In this document: positions 1 through 6,329 of the stretch, one piece after another
How positions within the stretch are numbered: position 1 is the first letter of the stretch
How the letters are laid out: each line of letters opens with the position of its first letter
From: Zoogloeaceae bacterium
GTDB taxonomy: Bacteria; Pseudomonadota; Gammaproteobacteria; Burkholderiales; Rhodocyclaceae
Reading direction: 5' to 3'
Length of the DNA: 6,334 nt
Assembly (NCBI GenBank): GCA_031282665.1
Contig: JAITDH010000041.1
Span: 1 to 6,334 of the forward strand
Made by a program: the position numbers and the translations under genes
Notes under the pieces: model-generated
The model's input: only the letters and a program-made list of their open reading frames with translations
Told to the model about the DNA's origin: nothing
Databases searched by the model: none

Positions 1-1367
1 ATGGCGTTGCGGGCGTAGTCGGAGAAGACGAGGAAGGTGGCGGTGTAGGGAATCAGCCCGCCGTGCAGCGCGATGCCGTTGGCGATCGCCGTCATGCCGA
101 ATTCGCGCACGCCGTAATAACAGTAGTTGCCGCCTTCCTCCGCGCTGACGCCCTTGCTGCCCCGCACGAAAGTGAGATTGGAAGCGGCGAGGTCGGCGGA
201 GCCGCCGAATAGTTCCGGCAAGGTCGGCAAGAAGGCGGCGATGGTGTTCTGGCTCGCCTTGCGGGTGGCGATGTTTTCCGCCTTCGTCTTGCAGGCGTCG
301 ATATATTGCGTCACGCCTTGCGCCCAGCCGGCGGGCAGTTCCCGGCGAAGGACGCGGCGCTCGAATTCGGCGGCGAGTTCGGGATGGGCGTCGCGGTAGG
401 CGGCGAGGCGGCGCTGCCAATCGCTCTCGAGCGCCACGCCTTTTTCCCTGGCATCCCAGGCGGCATACACCCCGGCGGGAATTTCGAACGGCGGATGCGC
501 CCAGCCGATCGCCTCCCGGGTGGTGGCCGCCTCGTCCGCGCCCAGGGGCGCGCCGTGGCAATCGTGGCTGCCCGCCTTGTTGGGCGCGCCCATGCCGATC
601 ACGGTTTTGCAGCAGATGAGCGTGGGCCGGCGCGTCTCGGCCCGCGCCGCGGAGAGGGCGGCTTCGATCGCCGCGGCATCGTGTCCGGCAACGCCGGGGA
701 TCACCTGCCAGCCGTAGGCCTCGAAACGCCTGGGCGTATCGTCGGAGAACCAGCCTTCGACATGCCCGTCGATGGAAATGCCATTGTCGTCGTAGAAGGC
801 GATCAGCTTGCCGAGGCCCAGCGTGCCGGCGAGCGAGCAGGCTTCGTGGCTGATGCCTTCCATCAGGCAGCCGTCGCCGAGAAACGCGTAGGTATGGTGA
901 TCGACGATGTCATGGCCGGGACGGTTGAACTCGGCCGCCAGCACCTTTTCCGCGAGAGCGAAGCCCACGGTGTTGGCGATGCCCTGTCCGAGCGGGCCGG
1001 TGGTGGTTTCCACCCCCGGCGCGTGGCCGACTTCCGGATGCCCGGCGGTACGCGAGCCGAACTGGCGGAAATTCCTGAGATCGTCGATGGAAAGCGCATA
1101 GCCGGTCAGGTGTAGGAGCGCGTAGAGCAACATCGAGCCGTGCCCGTTGGAGAGCACGAAACGGTCGCGGTCGGGCCAGGCGGGATTGGCGGGATTATGC
1201 TTCAGGTGGCGTCGCCAGAGGACTTCGGCGATTTCCGCCATCCCCAGCGGCGCGCCGGGATGTCCGGAGTTGGCCTGCTGGATGGCATCGATGGCAAGGG
1301 CGCGCAGGGCGCCGGTCAAGGGATTTTGCAGGAATTCGCGGGTATTCTGGATTTGGGAAGAAGACAT
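1..1367 (-). CDS. tkt: Transketolase, N-terminal 455 residues (3' end cut by window edge)
   Basis: Transketolase is a cytosolic ThDP-dependent enzyme that moves two-carbon ketol units between sugar phosphates in the pentose phosphate (and Calvin) pathway. Translating the minus strand from the ATG at 1367-1365 gives an unbroken frame to the window edge: 455 codons plus two bases, of about 660-670 usual for the family. Visible signatures are SGHPGAP (residues 34-40), [13 protein letters not shown] (68-80), [12 protein letters not shown] (118-129), the ThDP/metal motif from GDGCLMEG (164-171) to YDDN (192-195), [10 protein letters not shown] (267-276), and, in the pyrimidine-binding domain, GGSADLA (388-394) and [15 protein letters not shown] (417-431) with the catalytic Glu at 422. 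I chose this start because the N-terminus then matches the family with about ten extra residues ([12 protein letters not shown]). No convincing Shine-Dalgarno precedes it. It is divergent from the kinase gene. Family identity is read from motifs and is very secure; tktA/tktB/cbbT subtype cannot be decided here. Confidence 0.97.
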   Translation of the reverse strand, partial: MSSSQIQNTREFLQNPLTGALRALAIDAIQQANSGHPGAPLGMAEIAEVLWRRHLKHNPANPAWPDRDRFVLSNGHGSMLLYALLHLTGYALSIDDLRNFRQFGSRTAGHPEVGHAPGVETTTGPLGQGIANTVGFALAEKVLAAEFNRPGHDIVDHHTYAFLGDGCLMEGISHEACSLAGTLGLGKLIAFYDDNGISIDGHVEGWFSDDTPRRFEAYGWQVIPGVAGHDAAAIEAALSAARAETRRPTLICCKTVIGMGAPNKAGSHDCHGAPLGADEAATTREAIGWAHPPFEIPAGVYAAWDAREKGVALESDWQRRLAAYRDAHPELAAEFERRVLRRELPAGWAQGVTQYIDACKTKAENIATRKASQNTIAAFLPTLPELFGGSADLAASNLTFVRGSKGVSAEEGGNYCYYGVREFGMTAIANGIALHGGLIPYTATFLVFSDYARNA

Positions 1368-1397
1368 GACGATATCGGCCTGGAAGCAAAGACCGGA

Positions 1398-1403
1398 ATT
1401 ATC
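1398..1403 (-). promoter_or_regulatory. Possible -10 box for tkt
   Basis: On the minus strand the sequence reads GATAAT, five of six bases of the sigma70 -10 consensus, ending about 30 bases before the tkt ATG. At 17-base spacing upstream only a poor -35 match (TTCCCT) is found, so this is a weak candidate that would need an activator or may be chance in an AT-rich patch. Confidence 0.22.
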
Positions 1404-1422
1404 AACCAATGTCGGAGATCAG

Positions 1423-1450
1423 GGAACAGGAGACAGGAAACAGAGGACAG
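1423..1450. repeat. Heptad tandem repeat, four units of NNNACAG
   Basis: ACAG occurs at 1426, 1433, 1440 and 1447, exactly every seven bases, each preceded by a purine-only triplet (GGA, GAG, GAA, AGG). One strand is nearly all purine. It is a short degenerate microsatellite-like tract; no function can be assigned. It lies about 56-83 bases upstream of the tkt start, so it could sit over the -35/upstream region of that gene. Confidence 0.7.
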
Positions 1451-1474
1451 AACCGGAGGAGACGAATGGCCGCT

Positions 1475-1512
1475 TGCTTCGTCATTGCTTCGCGTCTCGC
1501 GATGACGAAGCA
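1475..1512. repeat. REP-like hairpin, 11-bp perfect stem
   Basis: Left arm TGCTTCGTCAT (1475-1485) is the exact reverse complement of the right arm ATGACGAAGCA (1502-1512), with a 16-base loop. Within the loop CGCG (1491-1494) and CGCG (1498-1501) can form a small inner stem. Its CGTCATTGC core is shared with the larger palindrome at 1658-1712, so both look like members of one dispersed intergenic repeat family. No T tract follows on either strand, so it does not look like an intrinsic terminator. Confidence 0.75.
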
Positions 1513-1584
1513 GGAAGATTTCGTTTTCGGTTCCTTCGCGTTGAATCGCACCTGTCGGTATGCGCATGGTTTGCTGATCCCCGA

Positions 1585-1757
1585 GGGTGCAATCCAAAGT
1601 GGAGGAAAAACCTTGTCAGTGAAGCGTGAGAGCAAAATCTGTGCGCTCACCCTCAAGCTCGTCATTGTGAGGGTCTGGATTGCCACGGCGCTGCGCGCCT
1701 CGCAATGATGAGGTTGGAGGTGAGCACACAGATTTTCCTCCACTTCAAATCGCACCC
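1585..1757. repeat. 173-base imperfect palindrome (MITE/REP-like element)
   Basis: Two long arms are inverted copies of each other. The outer arms (1585-1609 and 1733-1757) match at 21 of 25 bases; the inner arms (1638-1671 and 1699-1732) match at 28 of 34. The left arm carries 28 extra bases (1610-1637) absent from the right arm. Nine of the ten differences are transitions. The centre holds a small hairpin, GGCGC-TGC-GCGCC (1687-1699). The inner part, read on the minus strand, contains CATTGCGAGGCGCG and GGCAATCCAGA, wording I recall from common intergenic repeats of many proteobacterial genomes; that recollection was not checked. No transposase is present, so it would be non-autonomous. Transcribed, it could fold into a long stem. 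Confidence 0.75.
1587..1607 (+). repeat. 21-base dispersed repeat, copy 1
   Basis: This sequence begins GTGCAATCCAAAGTGGAGG and continues AA. It is found again, exact and inverted, at 6248-6268. It lies in the outer left arm of the 173-base palindrome; the right arm (1735-1755) carries a diverged version with four transitions. Two exact copies this long in 6.3 kb are not expected by chance. Confidence 0.85.
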
Positions 1758-1771
1758 GATCCCCGACTGGT

Positions 1772-1800
1772 TTGAAATTATCGGATTTGTAACGTAGTAT
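1772..1800 (+). promoter_or_regulatory. Candidate sigma70 promoter for the kinase/HD-GYP operon
   Basis: TTGAAA (1772-1777, five of six consensus) and TAGTAT (1795-1800, four of six) are separated by exactly 17 bases. Transcription would begin near 1807 and give a leader of about 74 bases to the kinase ATG at 1881. It lies directly downstream of the palindromic element, which may have placed or now modulates it. Prediction by eye only. Confidence 0.45.
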
Positions 1801-1827
1801 TGCCCTCCTGCCGCTTGTTTTCTCCAA

Positions 1828-1859
1828 TTTTTCCGGGAATCCGTTTTTGCCGGGTTCCT
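1828..1859 (+). repeat. Imperfect direct repeat in the kinase leader
   Basis: TTTTTCCGGGAATCC (1828-1842) is followed by TTTTTGCCGGGTTCCT (1844-1859). The T runs are 16 bases apart and the CCGGG cores 17 bases apart, so the two copies would be about one and a half helical turns apart. They fall between the predicted transcription start and the ribosome binding site. This could be a regulator site or chance; no known operator is recognised. Confidence 0.35.
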
Positions 1860-1870
1860 GCCACTGGTCG

Positions 1871-1875
1871 AGGAG
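1871..1875 (+). promoter_or_regulatory. Ribosome binding site fixing the kinase start
   Basis: AGGAG lies five bases before the ATG at 1881. The frame stays open upstream to a TTG at 1800, but that codon overlaps the predicted -10 box, has no Shine-Dalgarno and would add 27 residues ahead of an otherwise normal membrane-anchor N-terminus. The ATG at 1881 is therefore preferred. Confidence 0.8.
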
Positions 1876-1880
1876 ATCAA

Positions 1881-4800
1881 ATGAGTATCCGCGCCAGTCT
1901 CGTCATGCGGGCTTGCCTGATAGCGTTCCTGACGCTGGTTCTGTTCTCCGCCACTTCCTGGTTGTTCCTGATCGGTCCGTTGATCGACCCTGCCAGCCGG
2001 GAAAAACTGGCCGACAGCCATATCTTCGTCGGCGTTGTCGTCCTCGCCGTCCTGGCACTGGGTATCGCCTTCATGATCGCCCTGCGCATCAGCGAGCGTT
2101 TTTCCGCGCCGTTTGCGCAATTGGTGTGGGAAAGCGAACGCATCGGCAACCTGGATCTGACCGCGCCGGTGACGGTCGATCGCCGGTGGAGGAAAGAAAT
2201 CCAGCAACTGGCCGAGGCGCAGGAGCGCATGCGCCAGGCCCTGCTGGAAGCGACCCGGCGATTGCAGGAGAGCAATGCCACGCTGGAGGATAAGGTGCGC
2301 GAGCGTACCAGGGAACTGGAAACGAGCCGCCGGATGATGATGGAAATGACGGATTCCCTGCCTTGCGCGGTGTTTCGCGTGGAAGAGCGGGAAGACGGGG
2401 AAAGGCGCTTCGTTTTCGTCAGCCACAAGGCGAAAGAGGTCTGCGGGGTGGGGCACGAGGAAATCCTGGCCGATCCGGAGTCGCGCTGGCGCTATGTGAA
2501 TCCGGAAGACATCCCGGCGGTCATGCAGTCCCTCGCGGCGTCGGCGGCGGCCGACGAGTCGTCATACACGGCGCTGATGCGCCTCGATCTGCCGGAGAAG
2601 GGCGCGCGTTGGCTGGAAGTCTGTTTCCGATGCATGCTGATGCGCAACGGGCGCCATTGCTGGAACGGCTACTGGCAGGATGTCACGGAGCGGCAGGAAG
2701 CGCAGCAGGCCTTGGCCGATCAGTTGCTTTTCCAGGAAGGGTTGCTCGATACCCTGCCCAATCCCGTTTTCTTCAAGGACGCCGAGAGCCGCTACATCGG
2801 CTGCAACCGGGCCTACGAGAATTTTTTCTCCATCGGACGCGACGAACTGATCGGCAAGACGCCGCTGGAGACCCGCCACCTGCCGGAAAATCTGTGCGCG
2901 ATGCTGCATCTGAAGGATGAAAAGCTGATCGCCCACGCCGCAAGCGATCTCCAGGTCATCGATTTGCCCTGCGTCGACGGCGGTGTTCGGCCGATGCTCT
3001 ATTCGGTCAGCGGTTTCCGCCTGGCGAACGGGGAGCCTGGCGGGCTGATCGGTGTGCTGACGGACATTTCCGCGCAGAGGAAGGCGCAGGAAGCCGCCGA
3101 GGAGATGGCCCGCCTGAAGGCGGATTTCCTCGCCAACATGAGCCACGAGATCCGCACCCCGATGAACGCGATCATCGGCATGACTTCCCTGGCGCTGCGC
3201 ACTGACCTGGATCCGCGGCAGCGCGACTATCTCCGGAAAATCCAGCAGTCGGGCCAGCATTTGCTCGGCATCATCAACGACATCCTCGATTTCTCCAAGA
3301 TCGAGGCCGGACAGATGGGCATCGAGGAGGTCGAATTTTCCCTCGCGGAGGTGTTGGAAAACGTCAGCGCCCTGGTCGGGGAAAAAGCCGCCAGCAAGAA
3401 GCTGGCCCTGGTTTTCAAGGTGGGCGAGGAGGTGCCGGAGCAGTTGCGCGGCGATCCGCTGCGCCTCGGGCAGATACTGGTCAATTACGCGAACAACGCG
3501 GTGAAATTCACCTCGGAAGGAGAAATCGACATCGAGGTTTCCGTGCTGGAGCAGGGGCAGGACGATGTCTTCCTGCGTTTCGCCGTCCGGGATACCGGCA
3601 TCGGCCTGACCCCGGAGCAGCAATCCCGGCTCTTCCAGAGTTTTTCCCAGGCGGATACCTCGACCACCCGCCAATATGGCGGGACGGGGCTGGGACTGGT
3701 CATCTGCAAGAAGCTGGCCGAACTGATGCGCGGCGAAGTCGGCGTCATTTCCGAAGCGGGCCGGGGCTCCACCTTCTGGTTCGCCGCGCGCTTCGGGATC
3801 GGTGCGCGGCAAAGCTGCCAGCGGGAGAGCCAGGTGTTCGCCGGCCTGGAAGAAATCCGCGGCGCGCGCATTCTCCTGGTCGAGGACAACGATCTCAACC
3901 AGCAGGTGGCGCGGGAAATCCTTCAGGAAGTCGGCCTCCTGGTCGATGTGGCGGACGATGGCGCCGCCGCGCTGGAGGTGGTGCGGGAGGCGCGGGAAGC
4001 GAAGCGTCCCTATGACCTGGTTTTCATGGACATGCAGATGCCCGTCATGGACGGTCTGGAGGCGACCCGGCGGATTCGCGCCCTGGGCATCGACTGGCCG
4101 ATCATCGCGATGACCGCCAACGCCACGCTGGGCGACCGGGAACGCTGCCTGGAAGCGGGCATGCGCGACCACCTCGCCAAACCCATCGAACCGGAACAGC
4201 TCTGGCGCGTCCTGTGCCGCTGGATACCGCCGCGCGCGCAGCCGGCGTCGGTATCTGCGTCGACAGCAACACCCGTTTCATCCGACATGCGCGAGGAAAG
4301 CGTCGCGCTGCCGGACGGCATTCCCGGCCTGGATGTCGAAAACGGATTGCGCCGGATGCTCGGCAAGCGTCTGCTCTATCGCGTCATGCTGGAAAAATTC
4401 CTTGCCAGGCAGCGCGATATGCCCGTAAGATTCCGCGCCGCACTGGCTTCCGGCAAGGAAGACTGGGAACTGGCGAGACGTCTGGCGCACACCCTGCAAG
4501 GGCTGGCCGGGAATATCGGCTGCGCCGGAATCCAACGGAGCGCCCTGGAACTGGAAAATCTCTGCCGGGAACGCGCGGAACGATGGCAAGGCGCGCTCGC
4601 CGCGCTGGAAGCCGCGCTGTTCCCCGTCCTGCGGGATCTGGAAGCATTCTTCCGGGAAAACGCCGGGGCGGATATTCCGGAGGAAATGGAGCATCCGAGC
4701 CTTCCCGAAACCTGCCGCCGCCTTGCCCAGTTGCTCTCCGACAATGACGCCGAGGCCGCCGATCTGTTCGCCCGCGAGGAAGAACGGTTGAAGGCGATCC

Positions 4801-4901
4801 TCGGCGGCGATTTCGCGGCCTTGAAAACCGCCATTGACGGATTCGCCTTCCAGGAAGCTGGAAGAATCTTGCGCGAAGCCGCCCTGTCCGTCCACTCATA
4901 G
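1881..4901 (+). CDS. Membrane hybrid sensor histidine kinase (HAMP-PAS-PAS-HisKA-HATPase-REC-Hpt)
   Basis: This 1006-residue protein senses a signal and passes phosphate along an internal His-Asp-His chain. Two hydrophobic helices (about 7-35 and 47-70) flank a loop of only some 12 residues. A HAMP-like segment (about 71-122) and a coiled coil (to about 150) lead to PAS1 (about 155-272, ending [12 protein letters not shown]) and PAS2 (about 284-402, with [20 protein letters not shown]). HisKA has [11 protein letters not shown] with phosphoacceptor His422. HATPase has the N box ([10 protein letters not shown], Asn539), G1 DTGIG (571-575), F box LFQSF and G2 GTGLGL (601-606). The receiver has Glu668/Asp669, phosphoacceptor Asp717 in FMDMQMP, Thr745 and Lys767. 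The Hpt domain has [12 protein letters not shown] with His870; the usual Lys of HxLKG is Gln873. A helical tail (about 930-1006) of unknown role follows. The layout resembles BarA/BvgS-type unorthodox kinases. The signal cannot be named; with so little periplasmic loop it is probably sensed in the cytoplasm or membrane. The HD-GYP partner begins 15 bases downstream. Confidence 0.95.
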   Translation: MSIRASLVMRACLIAFLTLVLFSATSWLFLIGPLIDPASREKLADSHIFVGVVVLAVLALGIAFMIALRISERFSAPFAQLVWESERIGNLDLTAPVTVDRRWRKEIQQLAEAQERMRQALLEATRRLQESNATLEDKVRERTRELETSRRMMMEMTDSLPCAVFRVEEREDGERRFVFVSHKAKEVCGVGHEEILADPESRWRYVNPEDIPAVMQSLAASAAADESSYTALMRLDLPEKGARWLEVCFRCMLMRNGRHCWNGYWQDVTERQEAQQALADQLLFQEGLLDTLPNPVFFKDAESRYIGCNRAYENFFSIGRDELIGKTPLETRHLPENLCAMLHLKDEKLIAHAASDLQVIDLPCVDGGVRPMLYSVSGFRLANGEPGGLIGVLTDISAQRKAQEAAEEMARLKADFLANMSHEIRTPMNAIIGMTSLALRTDLDPRQRDYLRKIQQSGQHLLGIINDILDFSKIEAGQMGIEEVEFSLAEVLENVSALVGEKAASKKLALVFKVGEEVPEQLRGDPLRLGQILVNYANNAVKFTSEGEIDIEVSVLEQGQDDVFLRFAVRDTGIGLTPEQQSRLFQSFSQADTSTTRQYGGTGLGLVICKKLAELMRGEVGVISEAGRGSTFWFAARFGIGARQSCQRESQVFAGLEEIRGARILLVEDNDLNQQVAREILQEVGLLVDVADDGAAALEVVREAREAKRPYDLVFMDMQMPVMDGLEATRRIRALGIDWPIIAMTANATLGDRERCLEAGMRDHLAKPIEPEQLWRVLCRWIPPRAQPASVSASTATPVSSDMREESVALPDGIPGLDVENGLRRMLGKRLLYRVMLEKFLARQRDMPVRFRAALASGKEDWELARRLAHTLQGLAGNIGCAGIQRSALELENLCRERAERWQGALAALEAALFPVLRDLEAFFRENAGADIPEEMEHPSLPETCRRLAQLLSDNDAEAADLFAREEERLKAILGGDFAALKTAIDGFAFQEAGRILREAALSVHS

Positions 4902-4916
4902 CATGAGGGAAATTCC

Positions 4917-6071
4917 ATGATCGCCCTGAACAAACCCACCATTCTCATCGTTGACGACACGCCCGAAAACCTGACCCTGTTCAGCCATCTCCTGAAGGAC
5001 CGCTACCGGGTCAAGGTGGCCAACAGCGGCGCGACGGCGCTCGAGATCGCCCATTCCCCGACACCGCCCGACCTGATCCTGCTCGACGTCATCATGCCGG
5101 AAATGGACGGCTACCAGGTCTGCGAACGGCTGAAGAGCGACCCCTTCACCCGCGATATACCCGTCATATTCCTGACCGTGAGCCAGGGCGCGGAAAACGA
5201 ACAGCGCGGGCTGGAAATCGGCGCCGTCGATTACATCATCAAGCCCATCGTGCCCGCCATCGTCCTCGCGCGCGTCGCCACCCATCTGCAACTGAAGGCC
5301 AGCGCCGATTTCCTGCGGGACAAATCCGCCTTCCTGGAAGCGGAAGTCACGCGCCGCACCGAGGAAATCCAGGCGGTGCGGGATGTCACCATCCTCGCCA
5401 TGGCTTCCCTGGCGGAAACCCGCGACAACGAGACCGGCAACCACATCTATCGCACCCAGCACTATGTCCGTATCCTGGCCCGGCACTTGCAGCCGCATCC
5501 CCGCTTCAGCCATTTTCTCAACGACACCAATATCGAGCTGCTCTACAAGTCGGCCCCCCTGCACGATATCGGCAAGGTCGGCATTCCCGACCGGATTCTC
5601 CTGAAGCCCGGCAAGCTCACCAAAAAGGAATTCGAGGTCATGAAGACCCACACCACCCTGGGGCGCGACACCATCGAACACGCCGAGCGGCAATTGGGCA
5701 AGCAGGTGGACTTCCTCGTTTACGCGAAGGAAATCGCCTATTCGCACCAGGAAAAATGGGATGGCTCCGGCTATCCGCAGAGCCTCGCCGGGGATGACAT
5801 CCCCATCTCCGCCCGCCTGATGGCCCTGGCCGACGTCTACGACGCCCTGATCAACCGCCGTGTCTACAAGCCCGCCATGCCGCACGAGGAAGCGCGCCGG
5901 ATCATCCTGGAAGGACGCGGAACGCACTTCGATCCCGACATCGTCGAGGCTTTCGTCGCGCAGGAAGAGCAGTTCATCGAAATCGCCGCCCGCTTCGCGG
6001 ACAGCGAGAAGGATTTCCTGGAAGGCATCGCCCGCCTGGAACTCGCCATCGGCGAGCAGATCGACCTGTGA
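4917..6071 (+). CDS. Response regulator with HD-GYP domain, probable c-di-GMP phosphodiesterase
   Basis: This 384-residue cytosolic protein is of the RpfG-like class: an N-terminal receiver (about 7-125) and a C-terminal HD-GYP domain (about 155-350) joined by a helix rich in charged residues (about 127-158). Receiver residues are intact: Asp13/Asp14, phosphoacceptor Asp57 in LLDVIMPEMDGY, Thr87 and Lys109. The HD-GYP domain shows ETRDNETGNH (167-176), LHDIGKVGIPD with His216/Asp217, KTHTTLG (His245), HQEKWDGSGYP (277-287) and LMALADVYDAL (301-311). Family members hydrolyse cyclic di-GMP to pGpG or GMP at a two- or three-metal centre. The second His of the usual HH pair is Gln278 here, which may alter the metal site. 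GAGGG (4905-4909) sits seven bases before the ATG, and the 15-base gap from the kinase stop points to co-transcription. The kinase is the likely phosphodonor (inference). No DNA-binding domain is seen. Confidence 0.95.
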   Translation: MIALNKPTILIVDDTPENLTLFSHLLKDRYRVKVANSGATALEIAHSPTPPDLILLDVIMPEMDGYQVCERLKSDPFTRDIPVIFLTVSQGAENEQRGLEIGAVDYIIKPIVPAIVLARVATHLQLKASADFLRDKSAFLEAEVTRRTEEIQAVRDVTILAMASLAETRDNETGNHIYRTQHYVRILARHLQPHPRFSHFLNDTNIELLYKSAPLHDIGKVGIPDRILLKPGKLTKKEFEVMKTHTTLGRDTIEHAERQLGKQVDFLVYAKEIAYSHQEKWDGSGYPQSLAGDDIPISARLMALADVYDALINRRVYKPAMPHEEARRIILEGRGTHFDPDIVEAFVAQEEQFIEIAARFADSEKDFLEGIARLELAIGEQIDL

Positions 6072-6085
6072 TGTGCGTCGGTTTT

Positions 6086-6227
6086 GTAGGTTGGATAAGC
6101 CGCAGGCGCAATCCGACAATCGTTCATCACCGGCGCGAAGCGCCGCTGTTTCTTGATTTCTTTGATTTGCGATGCTGCGCATCGTGGGAACGAATGTCGG
6201 ATTACGCCTTCGGCTCATCCAACCTAC
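6086..6227. mobile_element. 142-base MITE-like element with 40-base terminal inverted repeats
   Basis: The left end (6086-6125, beginning GTAGGTTGGATAAGCC) and the right end (6188-6227, ending GGCTCATCCAACCTAC) are inverted copies matching at 36 of 40 bases. The 62-base centre holds two small hairpins: CGGCGC-GAA-GCGCCG (6131-6145) and CGATGC-TGC-GCATCG (6170-6184). There is no reading frame of substance and no transposase, so it would be a non-autonomous miniature element or a large REP/BIME-type repeat. It begins 14 bases after the HD-GYP stop codon. The GTAGGTTGG wording resembles repeats I remember from many proteobacterial intergenic regions, but no database check was made. No clear target-site duplication is visible. 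Confidence 0.75.
6131..6151 (+). terminator. Possible weak terminator after the HD-GYP gene
   Basis: A 6-bp GC-only stem with a GAA loop (6131-6145) is followed by CTGTTT and further T-rich sequence. It is the only hairpin with a downstream T-rich stretch after the operon. The T tract is broken and the hairpin lies inside the MITE-like element, so termination would be inefficient or incidental. Confidence 0.3.
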
Positions 6228-6247
6228 CAACCCTTGAAACCACGGGG

Positions 6248-6268
6248 TTCCTCCACTTTGGATTGCAC
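6248..6268 (-). repeat. 21-base dispersed repeat, inverted copy 2
   Basis: On the minus strand this is identical over 21 bases to 1587-1607 (GTGCAATCCAAAGTGGAGG plus AA). Similarity fades quickly on both sides. Unlike copy 1 it is not part of a visible palindrome. It lies 20 bases beyond the end of the MITE-like element and 18 bases before the promoter at 6287. Confidence 0.85.
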
Positions 6269-6286
6269 GCCCTATCCAAAATACGG

Positions 6287-6315
6287 TTGACGTTTTTTTG
6301 TAGATGGTGAATAAT
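6287..6315 (+). promoter_or_regulatory. Sigma70-type promoter for a gene beyond the right edge
   Basis: TTGACG (6287-6292, five of six) and AATAAT (6310-6315, five of six) are spaced by 17 bases, the best promoter match in the window. The spacer begins with seven consecutive T residues. Transcription would start near 6322. Confidence 0.55.
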
Positions 6316-6329
6316 TCCGCTTCTTCGCT

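Larger units (their letters stand above)
1368..1880. other. Divergent intergenic region between tkt and the kinase gene
   Basis: This 513-base stretch has no convincing gene. Short open frames across it are low-complexity translations of repeats and lack family features. It holds, in order: a possible tkt -10 box, four heptad ACAG units (1423-1450), an 11-bp hairpin (1475-1512), a long imperfect palindrome (1585-1757), a candidate promoter for the kinase (1772-1800), and a short direct repeat in the leader (1828-1859). I see nothing specific in 1513-1584. Confidence 0.8.

Noticed and set aside
306..1115. 269-codon plus-strand open frame
   Set aside because: It is antisense to transketolase, whose motifs are continuous on the minus strand over the same bases.
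1402..1827. Short open frames on both strands in the tkt-kinase spacer
   Set aside because: Their products are translations of the heptad tract, the hairpin and the palindrome, overlap each other on both strands, and show no ribosome binding site or family motif.
1800..1880. Upstream TTG start that would lengthen the kinase by 27 residues
   Set aside because: The codon overlaps the predicted -10 box and has no Shine-Dalgarno, whereas the ATG at 1881 has AGGAG at good spacing and begins a normal membrane anchor.
1368..1880. A c-di-GMP riboswitch or CRISPR array in the spacer
   Set aside because: No GEMM-like core was seen, and the repeats are inverted or heptad units without regularly spaced direct repeats and unique spacers.
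2562..4172. 536-codon open frame on the minus strand inside the kinase gene
   Set aside because: It is a shadow of GC-rich codon use on the opposite strand. The plus-strand frame has every kinase motif, while this one shows no family features and is rich in unlikely Gln/His/Arg runs.
4896..6230. 444-codon open frame on the minus strand across the HD-GYP gene
   Set aside because: It is antisense to a fully motif-supported gene. Its first residues are only a translation of the MITE-like terminal repeat.
6230..6247. AACCC/GGGTT inverted pair as a terminator
   Set aside because: The stem is only five base pairs with an 11-base loop and no following T tract.
6068..6310. 80-codon plus-strand open frame after the HD-GYP gene
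   Set aside because: It starts inside the HD-GYP stop region and runs through the MITE-like element; the peptide mirrors the terminal repeat and is not a plausible protein.
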